Source: Mycobacterium cookii
GTDB taxonomy: Bacteria > Actinomycetota > Actinomycetes > Mycobacteriales > Mycobacteriaceae
Reading direction: 5' to 3'
NCBI RefSeq assembly: GCF_010727945.1
Contig: NZ_AP022569.1
Coordinates: 992,001 to 1,056,000, forward strand
Length of the DNA: 64,000 bases
Positions 18,063 through 27,505 of this stretch are shown one piece after another; the stretch's first letter is position 1; every line of letters begins with the position of its first letter. The position numbers were made by a program, and so were the translations under genes. The notes under the pieces are model-generated. The model saw only the letters and a program-made list of their open reading frames with translations, did no database searches and was not told the origin of the DNA.

Positions 18063-18569
18063 TCAGCTCAGTTCCCAGTTCATGTTCTTGGCGAACCGGA
18101 TTGCGTCATCGCTGACGGTGCCCATGGCCTGCGATCGCTGAATGTAGTCGCGCACCATCGGCAGGAAATTCATCGGGTTGTAGGCGTCTTCCTCGTAACT
18201 CCACAATCCGTTGCCGGCGTATTTCATCACCGAGAGATTGGCCGCCTGATGGATGCTTCCGTCGCCGGGATCGCGCATCCGGTTCTGGAACTCGCAGAAC
18301 ACCCAGCCGCGGTCGGTGTCGATGGAATGCCAGGACGTCGGATAGAACGGCATCTCGCTGCCGGGGAAGACGTTCATCGTCGACACGATCCAGTCGCGGA
18401 TCTGCTCGCGGCCGTGCAGGGTGCCGTAGGTGTGCTCGACATAGGTTGCGTCGTCGGTGAATTGGTCGGCAAATCGCGACCAGTCCCAGCTGGACCCGAT
18501 CTCGACGACGACCTGCTTGTGATGTTCGAAGGCCGAGTCGATCTCGTCGCGCGACCACTGTCCGCTCAT
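18063..18569 (-). CDS. SnoaL/NTF2-fold protein
   Basis: 168 residues beginning MSGQWSRDEIDSAFEHH. The NTF2-like fold is suggested by WSRFADQFTDDATYVEHTYG and by a Trp-rich second half (GWVFCEFQNRMRDP). Function is not determined; the fold hosts cyclases, isomerases and dehydratases. Its ATG overlaps the TGA of the upstream SRPBCC gene (ATGA), a sign of coupled expression, so the two may act on one hydrophobic substrate. A second NTF2-fold protein lies at 12415. The open frame extends upstream, but that part is only the shadow of the SRPBCC gene. Confidence 0.75.
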   Translation of the reverse strand: MSGQWSRDEIDSAFEHHKQVVVEIGSSWDWSRFADQFTDDATYVEHTYGTLHGREQIRDWIVSTMNVFPGSEMPFYPTSWHSIDTDRGWVFCEFQNRMRDPGDGSIHQAANLSVMKYAGNGLWSYEEDAYNPMNFLPMVRDYIQRSQAMGTVSDDAIRFAKNMNWELS

Positions 18570-19018
18570 GCCTCGGCCACATCCTTGATCCGGTGCAGCG
18601 TGTTGGTCATGTCCCGGACGTTGCGTCGTTGCCGCAGGAAGCCGCCGAACAAGAAGTACAGGTTGACGAACGGTGAGGCACTCATCCGGAACGACTCGGT
18701 GACGTCGGTACCCCCTTTCGACGGCGCCAGTCGGTACAACCAGTTGTTCACCGCGCGGTCGCCGACGAGAACCTCGAAGCCGAATTCCCGGCCGGGCTCG
18801 CAGGCCGTCACCCGGCACGTCGTCCAGTACACCGGCCCGATCTCGTTGCGCTTGACGTGCCCGCGGAACTTGGCGCCGAGCGCGGGGCCGGTGGCCCCGT
18901 CGAGCCATTCGGCTTCGAACGTTTCGGGGGAGAACCGGCCGACGTTGCGGACGTCGGCGATCAGGTCCCAGATCTTGTCGGCCGGTGCTGCCATGTGAAC
19001 GGTCGCGGAGCCCTGCAT
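18566..19018 (-). CDS. SRPBCC (START-like) family protein
   Basis: 150 residues from ATG 19018 (MQGSATVHMAAPADKIWDLI), the typical SRPBCC opening; ATG 19042 would add eight residues. The middle part FSPETFEAEWLDGATGPALG and the region VYWTTCRVTACEPG fit the helix-grip fold. Such proteins bind or cyclise hydrophobic compounds. The stop overlaps the start of the NTF2-fold gene by 4 bp. No membrane segment is predicted, though FVNLYFLFGGFL is hydrophobic. Confidence 0.78.
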   Translation of the reverse strand: MQGSATVHMAAPADKIWDLIADVRNVGRFSPETFEAEWLDGATGPALGAKFRGHVKRNEIGPVYWTTCRVTACEPGREFGFEVLVGDRAVNNWLYRLAPSKGGTDVTESFRMSASPFVNLYFLFGGFLRQRRNVRDMTNTLHRIKDVAEA

Positions 19019-19193
19019 GGGCCGATCCAAGCACGCTTGCACTGTGCCGGTAGCCGGAAATGCCGATGTTCACCGGCGTTCTCAGTGAAAACGGGGGACC
19101 GATTTCGACCGAATCGTCGCCGGTAGCCATCCCTTGAACAGACGGGTGATCCGCGCTAGCGTTTCGAAGTCTCCATGTCACGATCAAAGCGGA

Positions 19194-19691
19194 GTGATCA
19201 TCATCGACGATTACCAGAGCACAAAGCGGTCCAAGAACGACGGCGGACCGGATGACGGCGAAGCGCCCGTCATTGTCAGCTTGGTCGAGGCGGCGATGCA
19301 GATGTTCTCCGCCTCGATCGACGCGTTGCCCGACACCAGCGATCCGGAGTTCTCCGGCCGCGCGAACGTCATCCTGTCCGGCCTGCGCAAGCTGCAGGCG
19401 GCGCTCACCAAGGCGGCATCTCGCGGGCGGGCGACACCGTCAGTCATCGTGTCGCTCAGCGGAGTTCGGACACGCTACGACGATCTGATGGCGATGGCAG
19501 CCGAGGCGCCGGGCGCGACCTTGGGCCAGCAGCTCTATGTCGTGCGGCGGCGCGCGAAGCTCTCGGCGCTGGAAACAGCGAACGGCGCGGGGCTCACGGC
19601 CGATCTGCTCGACGCCATCGAAGCAGAGGAAGTCCCGACCGACGAAGAAGCGGCCCGGATCAAGGAGCTCCTCGCGGCTCTTGGAGGCTGA
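19194..19691 (+). CDS. Mycobacterial protein with an HTH-like segment; paralogue of 43937
   Basis: About 165 residues. The N-terminal half is helical (EAPVIVSLVEAAMQMFSASID, cut here to its core), then RTRYDDLMAMAA and GATLGQQLYVVRRRAKLSAL. The last piece resembles the first helices of an XRE-type HTH domain (LGQxLxxxRxxAxLS) but the rest is degenerate. The gene at 43937 encodes a clear relative. GTG 19194 is the best start I see; a TTG 60 bp upstream is possible. The next gene overlaps its end by 11 bp. DNA binding is a guess; no function is known to me. Confidence 0.6.
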   Translation: MIIIDDYQSTKRSKNDGGPDDGEAPVIVSLVEAAMQMFSASIDALPDTSDPEFSGRANVILSGLRKLQAALTKAASRGRATPSVIVSLSGVRTRYDDLMAMAAEAPGATLGQQLYVVRRRAKLSALETANGAGLTADLLDAIEAEEVPTDEEAARIKELLAALGG

Positions 19692-20259
19692 CTCCTCTGG
19701 CAGCTCCGCCGAGCGCCGTCGTTCATCGGCTGCGCGCTTACTGATCGCCGCCGCCCTGCTGGCTGCGGTAGGTGCGGCGTCCCTGACCATCGACTGGTTG
19801 CGTTCGTCGACCGATGACATTGTCGAGCATCCCGGACCCGCCGCCACCGACGAACAAACCCAGACCGAGGTCGTCGGGCAGGCTAAGGACATCGTCGCGA
19901 TCGCCGCTCTGGAGCAGCCCACGGCGGGCTACCTATTGATGTCGTGCAAGAACCGCGACGATCCGCCGTACCAGGGAACGGTTTACCTGAATTTCGTGCT
20001 GCCCGCCCGCGTTGACGCCGACGCGTATTTCCGCGGTGTCGCAGCGGCTTTGGTTGCGCACGGCTGGAAAGAGGGCCCGCCGCCGAACCAGCATCTGTTC
20101 GGCCGCAACATGTCCAAGGACGGCGTCAGCGCGCTGCTGTACCGCGAGGAAAACTCCGCGACCAACGGTGTCGCGCGCATCCACGGGCAGTGCCGCGATA
20201 CGACCGACCACCGTCACGACTCGACAGCGTGGGTCGATGTCACCGACCGGCTGCGTTGA
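19681..20259 (+). CDS. Single-pass membrane-anchored protein, unknown function
   Basis: About 192 residues if started at TTG 19681. A basic N-terminus (SAERRRSSAAR) precedes one membrane helix (LLIAAALLAAVGAASLTI), then an extracytoplasmic domain with GYLLMSCKNRDDPPYQGTVY and two cysteines, a pattern common in mycobacterial exported proteins of about 150-200 residues. It overlaps the upstream HTH-like gene by 11 bp, so the two form a unit. The start is uncertain because no ATG occurs before the membrane helix in a plausible place. No family recognised. Confidence 0.6.
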   Translation: MEADSSGSSAERRRSSAARLLIAAALLAAVGAASLTIDWLRSSTDDIVEHPGPAATDEQTQTEVVGQAKDIVAIAALEQPTAGYLLMSCKNRDDPPYQGTVYLNFVLPARVDADAYFRGVAAALVAHGWKEGPPPNQHLFGRNMSKDGVSALLYREENSATNGVARIHGQCRDTTDHRHDSTAWVDVTDRLR

Positions 20260-20286
20260 ACCTGTCCGCGACGGGATTTGCGGGTA

Positions 20287-21681
<1,395 letters not shown>

Positions 21682-22863
21682 TTGGACACGGTACTTGGAC
21701 TGTCGCTGACGTCGACGTCAGTCGGCTGGGTCCTGGTCGAAGGCCGCGACGCCGACGGCACGATCCTCGACCACGACGACTTCGAGGTGCGTCCTGCCAC
21801 CGGATTGCAGGCGGTCTACACCTCTGAGCAGGCGAACGCGGCGCTGCTGGATGCGCAGGCTGCCGCCACGGGTCACGACCAGCGCCTGCACGTCGTCGGC
21901 GTGACCTGGAGCGACGAGGCCGCCGCGGAGTCGGCTCTGTTGCTGGAATCGCTGACCGACGCCGGATTCGACAACATCGTTCCGGTACGACTGCATGACG
22001 CGTGCGACATGTTGGCCCGCGCGATCGCCCCGATGATCGGATACGACAAGGCCGCCGTCTGCGTGCTGGACGGCGAGTCGACGATCGTCGTGATGGTGGA
22101 TCTGTGCGACGACGAGGCGCAGACGGCCATCAAGCAACTCTCCGGCGGCCCCGGTGCACTGGTGCACTGGTTGACCGCGCTGTTCGACCGCAGTACCTGG
22201 CAGCCCGGCGGCATCGTGATCGTCGGTCCAGATGACGATCTCGACGCGCTGTCGAGGCAACTGAAGAAGACACTGCCGGTCCCGGTGATCGCCCAGCCCG
22301 GCGCGGAATTGGCACTGGCCCGGGGCGCGGCGCTGGCGTCAGTTCAGAGCACGGAATTCACCGACGACGCGATGACCGAGGCCGTCGACAGCCGGCGACA
22401 TGACAATGGCGCCTCCCGGCAGACCTCGTACGCCGGGGCGTTGACGATGCTGGCGGCCGGCGCGGTGACGTTCGTGGCGTCGCTGTCGCTGGCGGTGGGT
22501 CCGCATCTGGTGCCGCATCGGTCGGTCCAACCGGTGGTGCATCGGGCCGCGCCGGCCCGGGTCGCCGTCGTCCCGGCACCGCCGCCGGTTGCGCCGCCGC
22601 CCGCGCGACCGGCCCCCAAGCCCGTGGTGAAGGAAGAGCCGGTCCAGGCTCCGGTCGTCCAGCAGCCGGTCGCAGCGCCCGCGCCGGTCGTCGAGGTTCC
22701 CGCCGCCGCTCCGGTTCCGCCGCCCGCGCCACCGCCACCGCCGGCGCCGCCCCCGCCGGACCCCAACCCGCACCCACTGCTGACCAAGCTGCTGCAACGC
22801 CTGCACGGGCAGGATCCAGACCAGCAGCCGCCACCGCAGCCGCCGCCACCCGCCCAGCCCTGA
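21682..22863 (+). CDS. DUF7159 family membrane protein with proline-rich tail
   Basis: 393 residues, TTG start with GAGGTG 7 bp upstream. The N-terminal 230 residues look like an actin/Hsp70-type (ASKHA-like) fold: VLGLSLTSTSVGWVLVEG at the start, a central AAVCVLDGESTIVVMVDL, and GGIVIVGPDDDLD later. One membrane helix follows (LTMLAAGAVTFVASLSLAVG), then an extracytoplasmic tail very rich in Pro, Ala and Val. Related mycobacterial proteins have unknown function. The topology suggests a cytosolic nucleotide-sensing-like domain tethered to a wall-spanning rod. The fold assignment is by eye only. Confidence 0.75.
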   Translation: MDTVLGLSLTSTSVGWVLVEGRDADGTILDHDDFEVRPATGLQAVYTSEQANAALLDAQAAATGHDQRLHVVGVTWSDEAAAESALLLESLTDAGFDNIVPVRLHDACDMLARAIAPMIGYDKAAVCVLDGESTIVVMVDLCDDEAQTAIKQLSGGPGALVHWLTALFDRSTWQPGGIVIVGPDDDLDALSRQLKKTLPVPVIAQPGAELALARGAALASVQSTEFTDDAMTEAVDSRRHDNGASRQTSYAGALTMLAAGAVTFVASLSLAVGPHLVPHRSVQPVVHRAAPARVAVVPAPPPVAPPPARPAPKPVVKEEPVQAPVVQQPVAAPAPVVEVPAAAPVPPPAPPPPPAPPPPDPNPHPLLTKLLQRLHGQDPDQQPPPQPPPPAQP

Positions 22864-22872
22864 CCGAACCCG

Positions 22873-23748
22873 TTAATCCGCGAATTCCCTGGCGATGGCG
22901 GCTGCTCGAGTCAACGCGTCGAGATGTTGCTCGACGGTGGCCAGCCCGGCGTCCATGGTGTTGACCGCGACATGTGACGCGCCTGCCTGCGCCCAGGATC
23001 GGATGCCCGCCGCCAGATCATCGTCGTTGCCGTTCCACGAAACCTGACCTTGCATGCCGAGTCGGGCGGGGTCTCGTCCGGCCTCCGTCGCGGCCTGCTC
23101 GACCAGTTGGCGGGCGGCCTCGAGTTTGCGGCCCGGGCCCACCATGGGAAACCAGCCGTCACCGAGGCGACCGGCTCGGCGGAAGGCCCGCGGCGAGGAT
23201 GCGCCGAACCACACCGGAATCGGTTGCTGGATCGGCAGCGGCGCCAGCCCGGCTCCGGTCAGCTGGTGGTAGGTGCCCCGATAGCTGACGCTGGCATCGG
23301 TCCACAGCTTGCGCATCAACTCCACCTGCTCGTCGCACCGCTTGCCGCGGGTCGAGAAGTCTTCCCCCAGCGCCTCGTACTCGACGGCGTTCCAGCCCAG
23401 GCCGACGCCCAGGCGCAGCCGTCCGCCGCTCAGCAGGTCGACCTCGGCCGCCTGCTTGGCGACCAGGACGGTCTGCCGCTGCGGCAGGATCACGACGCCG
23501 GTGACCAGTTCCAGCGTGGAGGTGACCGCGGCGAGGTAGCCGAACAGCACCAGCGGCTCGTGGAACGTGTTGTGCAGGTCGTACGGGCTGTTCCAGCCGG
23601 CGTGGACCGCCGGGTCGGCGCCGACGACGTGGTCGTAGGCGAGCAGGTGCGCATATCCCAGACCCTCGACGTGTTGGGCGTAGGCGCGAACCGCGCCGGC
23701 GCCGAAAGCGCCGATCTCGGTCTGCGGGAACACCACTCCGATCCGCAT
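22873..23748 (-). CDS. LLM-class F420-dependent oxidoreductase
   Basis: 291 residues, luciferase-like TIM barrel: GVVFPQTEIGAFGAGAVRAY at the start, LVTGVVILPQRQTVLVAKQ, then RLRLGVGLGWNAVEYEALG, the typical phosphate-binding and loop blocks of F420-dependent family members. It probably transfers hydride from F420H2 or uses FMN on a lipid-type ketone or aldehyde. It is the last gene of the minus-strand series cyp125, alcohol dehydrogenase, YceI, LLM; the gap to YceI is 2 bp. Co-regulation with CYP125 suggests a role in sterol or lipid catabolism. Confidence 0.87.
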   Translation of the reverse strand: MRIGVVFPQTEIGAFGAGAVRAYAQHVEGLGYAHLLAYDHVVGADPAVHAGWNSPYDLHNTFHEPLVLFGYLAAVTSTLELVTGVVILPQRQTVLVAKQAAEVDLLSGGRLRLGVGLGWNAVEYEALGEDFSTRGKRCDEQVELMRKLWTDASVSYRGTYHQLTGAGLAPLPIQQPIPVWFGASSPRAFRRAGRLGDGWFPMVGPGRKLEAARQLVEQAATEAGRDPARLGMQGQVSWNGNDDDLAAGIRSWAQAGASHVAVNTMDAGLATVEQHLDALTRAAAIAREFAD

Positions 23749-23750
23749 CG

Positions 23751-24317
23751 TCAGTTCGTTGCGTCTTTGGCGCGCGTCGCGGCGAACGACACCGTGACGT
23801 CGTCGGCGACCTTCAGCGCGCCCAGCATTTGCGAATACGGCTTTACGCCGAAGTCGGATTGCCTGATGGCGGTCTCGCTGGACAACTCCCAGCTGTCACC
23901 TTGATCGTCGACGCCGAGGTCGACGACCTGCGGCCGGGTCTTGCCGTGGATCGTCAGGGCGCCGGTCAGCCGATAGCCCCCGTCTGTCTTCTCAATAGTG
24001 TTGGCGGAGAACAGGATTCGAGTATATTTTCGGGCGTCCAGCGAACCCAACGCGTTGCGGCGGACGATTACCTTCTCCGGGCCGGACAGCGGGGTGACGC
24101 CGCCCTCACCGCGGACGACCTCCAGCGAACCCACGTCGACGGCCAATCTCGCGTCCACTGGCTCGCCGGAGTGCCACTGCGTCGTCGCCCGCCATCGCCG
24201 CATCGCGAGGGTGAGCCGGTGGCCCATGGCCGCGGCCGGACCGGCGACGCCGGTGTGAATCAGCAGCTCGCCGTCGGAGCCCTCGAGGCTCCACTGTTCG
24301 CGGTCGGCGCGGGTCAC
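23751..24317 (-). CDS. YceI-family lipid-binding lipocalin-like protein
   Basis: 188 residues from GTG 24317. Extended beta-barrel of the YceI type: TRADREQWSLEGSDGELLIH at the start, VDVGSLEVVRG, KYTRILFSAN, LTGALTIHGKTRP, and the final IRQSDFGVKPYSQMLGALKV. The family binds long isoprenoid or amide lipids. No signal peptide is visible in this start, so the protein is probably cytosolic. The GTG overlaps the TGA of the upstream alcohol dehydrogenase gene (GTGA), and the stop is 2 bp before the LLM gene; it may carry a hydrophobic intermediate of that pathway. Confidence 0.82.
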   Translation of the reverse strand: MTRADREQWSLEGSDGELLIHTGVAGPAAAMGHRLTLAMRRWRATTQWHSGEPVDARLAVDVGSLEVVRGEGGVTPLSGPEKVIVRRNALGSLDARKYTRILFSANTIEKTDGGYRLTGALTIHGKTRPQVVDLGVDDQGDSWELSSETAIRQSDFGVKPYSQMLGALKVADDVTVSFAATRAKDATN

Positions 24318-25327
24318 ATGGTCAGCACGGTGCGGTAATGCGCCCGGCCCTGCTCCAACGCCGCATAGCCGTCGGCGGCCTGCGTCAGCGGAAGCTCTTC
24401 GATCCACGCGCGCACACCGGACTGCACGGCGAAATGCATGGTGTCCTCGATCTCGCTGGCCGTCCCGGACGGATGGCCGACGATGCTGAGCCCCGGCGTG
24501 ATCAGCTGGAGCGGGCTGATCGGCAGCGGCTCCGGTGTTACGCCGATGGTGATCAGCTCACCCCGGGGCAGCAGACCGCCGACCGTCGCGGCCATCGCCT
24601 TCGAGGCGCCCGCGGTGCCCAGCACGACCGCGACCCCACCGAGGTCGTTCAACGATTCCGCTACGTCGCCGTCGGTGGCGTCGATGTAGTGATGCGCCCC
24701 CAGCTTGATCGCGTCGTCTCTCTTGGCCGTGCCGCGGTTGATCGCGATCGTCTCGAAACCCATTGCCCGGGAGAACTGCAGCCCGAGGTGGCCGAGTCCG
24801 CCGACGCCGAGAATCGCGACCCGGTCACCGGGCAGCGCCTTGGTGTGACGCAGCGCGTTGTAGGTCGTCACACCGGCGCAGCCCATCGGAGCGGCTTCGG
24901 CGTCGGAGAGCTCCGCCGGTATCCGGGCCAGGGCGGTGGCAGGCACGGTCACCGACTCGGCGTAGCCGCCCGGGTAGTGCCAGCTGGGCACCTTGGCGTT
25001 CACACAGTGGATGAACAGGCCCTTACGGCACTGGGCGCAGTGGTTGCAGTTTCCGCCGAACCAGCCGACGGCGACCCGATCACCGACCGCGAAATCTTGC
25101 ACGCCGTCGCCGATTTCGGCGATCTTGCCGGCGATCTCATGGCCCAGGGTCAACGGCCAGGACAAGCCGGGGAAGTCACCGGCAACGAAGTGCGCGTCGG
25201 TACCGCATATCCCGCACGCGCCGACGGTGATCCGCACTTCGCCGCGCGACGGCGGCGTCGTCTCGGCGTCAGCGAGCTCCAGTGGTGCGCCCGCGGACTT
25301 GACCTGGACTGCTTTATGCGACGGCAT
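24314..25327 (-). CDS. Zinc-dependent alcohol dehydrogenase (MDR superfamily)
   Basis: 337 residues. Catalytic zinc ligands in GICGTDAHF (Cys) and LGHEIAG (His-Glu); structural zinc quartet in NCNHCAQCRKGLFIHC; Rossmann motif GVGGLGHLGLQ for NAD(P). Oxidises or reduces an alcohol/aldehyde. It begins 9 bp after the cyp125 stop, so it may act on the alcohol made by that P450. The C-terminus GRAHYRTVLTM is typical of the family. Gene overlaps YceI by 4 bp. Confidence 0.92.
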   Translation of the reverse strand: MPSHKAVQVKSAGAPLELADAETTPPSRGEVRITVGACGICGTDAHFVAGDFPGLSWPLTLGHEIAGKIAEIGDGVQDFAVGDRVAVGWFGGNCNHCAQCRKGLFIHCVNAKVPSWHYPGGYAESVTVPATALARIPAELSDAEAAPMGCAGVTTYNALRHTKALPGDRVAILGVGGLGHLGLQFSRAMGFETIAINRGTAKRDDAIKLGAHHYIDATDGDVAESLNDLGGVAVVLGTAGASKAMAATVGGLLPRGELITIGVTPEPLPISPLQLITPGLSIVGHPSGTASEIEDTMHFAVQSGVRAWIEELPLTQAADGYAALEQGRAHYRTVLTM

Positions 25328-25336
25328 GGCCGTAGC

Positions 25337-26599
25337 CTACTGCGCGACAGGACATTTCGCCGCGGCATCACTGTGGTAGTCAACCTGCCAGTGTTTGATG
25401 CCGTTGAGCCAACCCGAGCGCAGACGTTCGGGCTTGCCGACCGATTCCAGGTCAGGCATGGCGTCCGCGATGGCGTTGAACATCAGGTCGATCGTCATCC
25501 GCGCCAGGTTGGCCCCGATGCAATAATGCGCTCCGGTACCGCCGAACCCGACGTGCGGGTTGGGGTCGCGCAGGATGTTGAACGCGAACGGGTCGTCGAA
25601 TACGTCCTCGTCGAAATTGGCCGAGCGATACACCATTACGACGCGCTGACCTTTCTTGATCTGCACGCCGGACAGCTCGTAGTCCTGCAGGGCGGTCCGC
25701 TGGAACGACGTCACCGGGGTGGCCCACCGGACGATCTCGTCGGCCGCGGTGGCCGGACGCTGCTTCTTGTACAGCTCCCACTGGTCGGGGAATTCGGTGA
25801 AGGCCATCATGCCCTGGGTGATGGAATTGCGGGTGGTCTCGTTGCCCGCGACTGACAGCAAGATGACGAAGAACCCGAACTCGTCGTCGGAGAGCTTGTG
25901 GCCGTCGACGTCGGCTTCAATCAGCTTGGTGACGATGTCGGGGCCGGGGTTCGCGGCGCGGTCGGCCGCCATCTGCATCGCGTACATGATCAGTTCGACC
26001 GACGCGCCGATCGCGTCGTTGCTTTCGAACTCGGGATCTTGGTCGCCGACCATCTGGTTGGACCAGTGGAACAACTTCATCCGATCCTCTTGCGGCACAC
26101 CGAGCAGCCCGGCGATGGCCTGCAGGGGAAGTTCGCACGACACCTGTTCGACGAAGTCGCCGGATCCCTGGGCGGCCGCGGTTTCCACGATGCGCCGGGC
26201 GCGCTCACGCAGATCGTCGCGCAGGCGCTCCACCGCACGGGGGGTGAATCCACGAGAGATGATCTTGCGCAGATGGGTGTGCTGGGGCGCGTCCATGTTC
26301 AGCAGGACGAACTTGCCCCGGTCGATCTGCTCGCCGACCGTGCCGTCTTTGTAGCGCGGCAGCGCCGTCTTCTGCAGGCTGGAGAAGACGTCGCTGCGTC
26401 GCGAAATCTCCTTGACGTCCTTGTGTTTGGACACCACCCAGAAACCGCCGTCGTCGAAGCCGCCCACTCCCAGCGGCTGCTCGTTCCACCAGATCGGCGC
26501 CGTGCGCCGCAGCTCGGCCAGTTCTTCGACCGGCAGGCGCTCGGCGTGAATGTCGGGATCGGTGAAATCGAATCCGGGCGGAAGATTCGGAGTCGGCAT
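25337..26599 (-). CDS. cyp125: Cytochrome P450 CYP125-like (sterol C26/C27 hydroxylase type)
   Basis: 420 residues from ATG 26599, with AGGAG 8 bp upstream. Opening PTPNLPPGFDFTDPDIHAER is the CYP125 signature; AGNETT (251-256) is the oxygen-activation motif, EIVR (288-291) the ExxR, and FGGTGAHYCIG the heme loop with Cys360. Known CYP125 enzymes hydroxylate the terminal methyl of cholesterol or cholestenone and oxidise it onward to the acid, the first step of side-chain loss. Two KstR-like boxes lie 72 and 107 bp upstream. It heads an apparent operon with alcohol dehydrogenase, YceI and LLM genes. Substrate range (sterol versus other) is inferred. Confidence 0.93.
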   Translation of the reverse strand: MPTPNLPPGFDFTDPDIHAERLPVEELAELRRTAPIWWNEQPLGVGGFDDGGFWVVSKHKDVKEISRRSDVFSSLQKTALPRYKDGTVGEQIDRGKFVLLNMDAPQHTHLRKIISRGFTPRAVERLRDDLRERARRIVETAAAQGSGDFVEQVSCELPLQAIAGLLGVPQEDRMKLFHWSNQMVGDQDPEFESNDAIGASVELIMYAMQMAADRAANPGPDIVTKLIEADVDGHKLSDDEFGFFVILLSVAGNETTRNSITQGMMAFTEFPDQWELYKKQRPATAADEIVRWATPVTSFQRTALQDYELSGVQIKKGQRVVMVYRSANFDEDVFDDPFAFNILRDPNPHVGFGGTGAHYCIGANLARMTIDLMFNAIADAMPDLESVGKPERLRSGWLNGIKHWQVDYHSDAAAKCPVAQ

Positions 26600-26670
26600 C
26601 AGTGGCACTCCTATGAAAACGACTTGGCTATGACGTGTTCTGGCCCAGTAAAGCATCGGGACACCCGAGT

Positions 26671-26684
26671 TGGAACGGGTTCTC
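26671..26684. promoter_or_regulatory. KstR-like operator (cyp125, proximal)
   Basis: TGGAACGGGTTCTC fits TnnAACnnGTTnnA except for the last base. Upstream of cyp125 by 72 bp. KstR is the TetR-family repressor of mycobacterial cholesterol catabolism. Confidence 0.6.
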
Positions 26685-26705
26685 GCCGGATTGCCGAGGA
26701 CGGAT

Positions 26706-26719
26706 TGGAACGTGTTCTC
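26706..26719. promoter_or_regulatory. KstR-like operator (cyp125, distal)
   Basis: TGGAACGTGTTCTC, again one base off the TnnAACnnGTTnnA consensus, 35 bp from the first box (centre to centre). Also 116 bp upstream of the divergent gene at 26835, so it could affect both directions. Confidence 0.6.
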
Positions 26720-26834
26720 GCGGCCTCCACGTCGCTGGGCCAAATGCCCTTGTGGCACCAACTGCACTGACTATGCTGACCTTCAGGTCGCTGGGCTCGC
26801 CGAATGGCCCAGTGACGCGGACGAAGGTGGGGTC

Positions 26835-27278
26835 ATGATTCGGGAACTGCTCGTCGCCACTGCGATCACGGGTTCAGCCGTCGGCCTGGCCCCGGCCGCC
26901 ATTGCCGACAACGGGCGCTACGACGGCGACGTGCCGGGGATGAACTACGACGCATCGCTCGGCGCACCCTGCGACAACTACGAACGGTTCATCTTCGGGC
27001 GCGGGCCGGGCGGTCAGGCCGAGGCGTGCCACTTCATCATCAACCAGTTTCCGGCAGCCCAGACCGGGTACTGGGTGATCACCTACCCGCTGCACGGCGT
27101 CCAGCAGGTCGGCGCCAAGTGCGACAACCCGCGCGGATCATCGGCCCAGTCACCCGACGGGCAACCGATGCTCTGCACCGAACACGGCTGGCAGATCGGC
27201 CAACTGACCGGCGGCGGGGCCCCGAACGGCCAAGGCGGCGGATTCCCGTCCGACACCAGCATCACGCACTTCCCCTAA
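26835..27278 (+). CDS. Secreted mycobacterial protein, Rv1891-like
   Basis: 147 residues. Signal peptide IRELLVATAITGSAVGLAPAA with cleavage near AIA-DN. Mature part NGRYDGDVPGMNYDASLGAP, then GRGPGGQAEACHF and a C-terminal SDTSITHFP; three or four cysteines could form disulfides. AAGGTGGGG before ATG 26835 is the ribosome binding site. From memory this resembles M. tuberculosis Rv1891, an exported protein of unknown function, and lies in the same neighbourhood. The next gene starts 17 bp downstream. Confidence 0.8.
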   Translation: MIRELLVATAITGSAVGLAPAAIADNGRYDGDVPGMNYDASLGAPCDNYERFIFGRGPGGQAEACHFIINQFPAAQTGYWVITYPLHGVQQVGAKCDNPRGSSAQSPDGQPMLCTEHGWQIGQLTGGGAPNGQGGGFPSDTSITHFP

Positions 27279-27295
27279 AGACGCAGGAGACAACC

Positions 27296-27505
27296 ATGGC
27301 CTTCAAGCCGAAAGACGCCATCGACGCGGCCCGCGACATCGTGCAGAACGCCGTCGAGCGCTCATCGGACATCGTCGAGAACGCCGGTCACATCATCAAA
27401 GGTGACATCGCCGGCGGCGTGGGCGACATCGTGCACAACTCCATCGACATCGCCACATACGCCGCCGAGCGGACCAAGGAAGTCTTCACCGACGACGAGG
27501 ACTGA
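27296..27505 (+). CDS. Small amphipathic helical protein, Rv1893-like
   Basis: 69 residues from ATG 27296, with AGGAG 7 bp before it. Sequence AFKPKDAIDAARDIVQNAV, then repeated phrases of the type SSDIVENAGHIIKGDIAGG and VGDIVHNSIDIATY. The regular spacing of Ile/Val/Ala suggests a long amphipathic helix or helical hairpin. The tail is acidic (FTDDED). Resembles Rv1893 of M. tuberculosis by memory; function unknown. Co-directional with the secreted protein gene and abutting the convergent NMO gene. Confidence 0.75.
   Translation: MAFKPKDAIDAARDIVQNAVERSSDIVENAGHIIKGDIAGGVGDIVHNSIDIATYAAERTKEVFTDDED

Noticed and set aside
22560..22860. Repeated CCGCCG/GCGCCG tracts as a possible DNA repeat array
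   Set aside because: They encode the Pro/Ala-rich tail of the DUF7159 protein; codon bias explains the repetition.
26628..26642. A third KstR-like half-site (GACGTGTTCTG) near the cyp125 start
   Set aside because: The left half lacks AAC and the last base differs; too degenerate to call.
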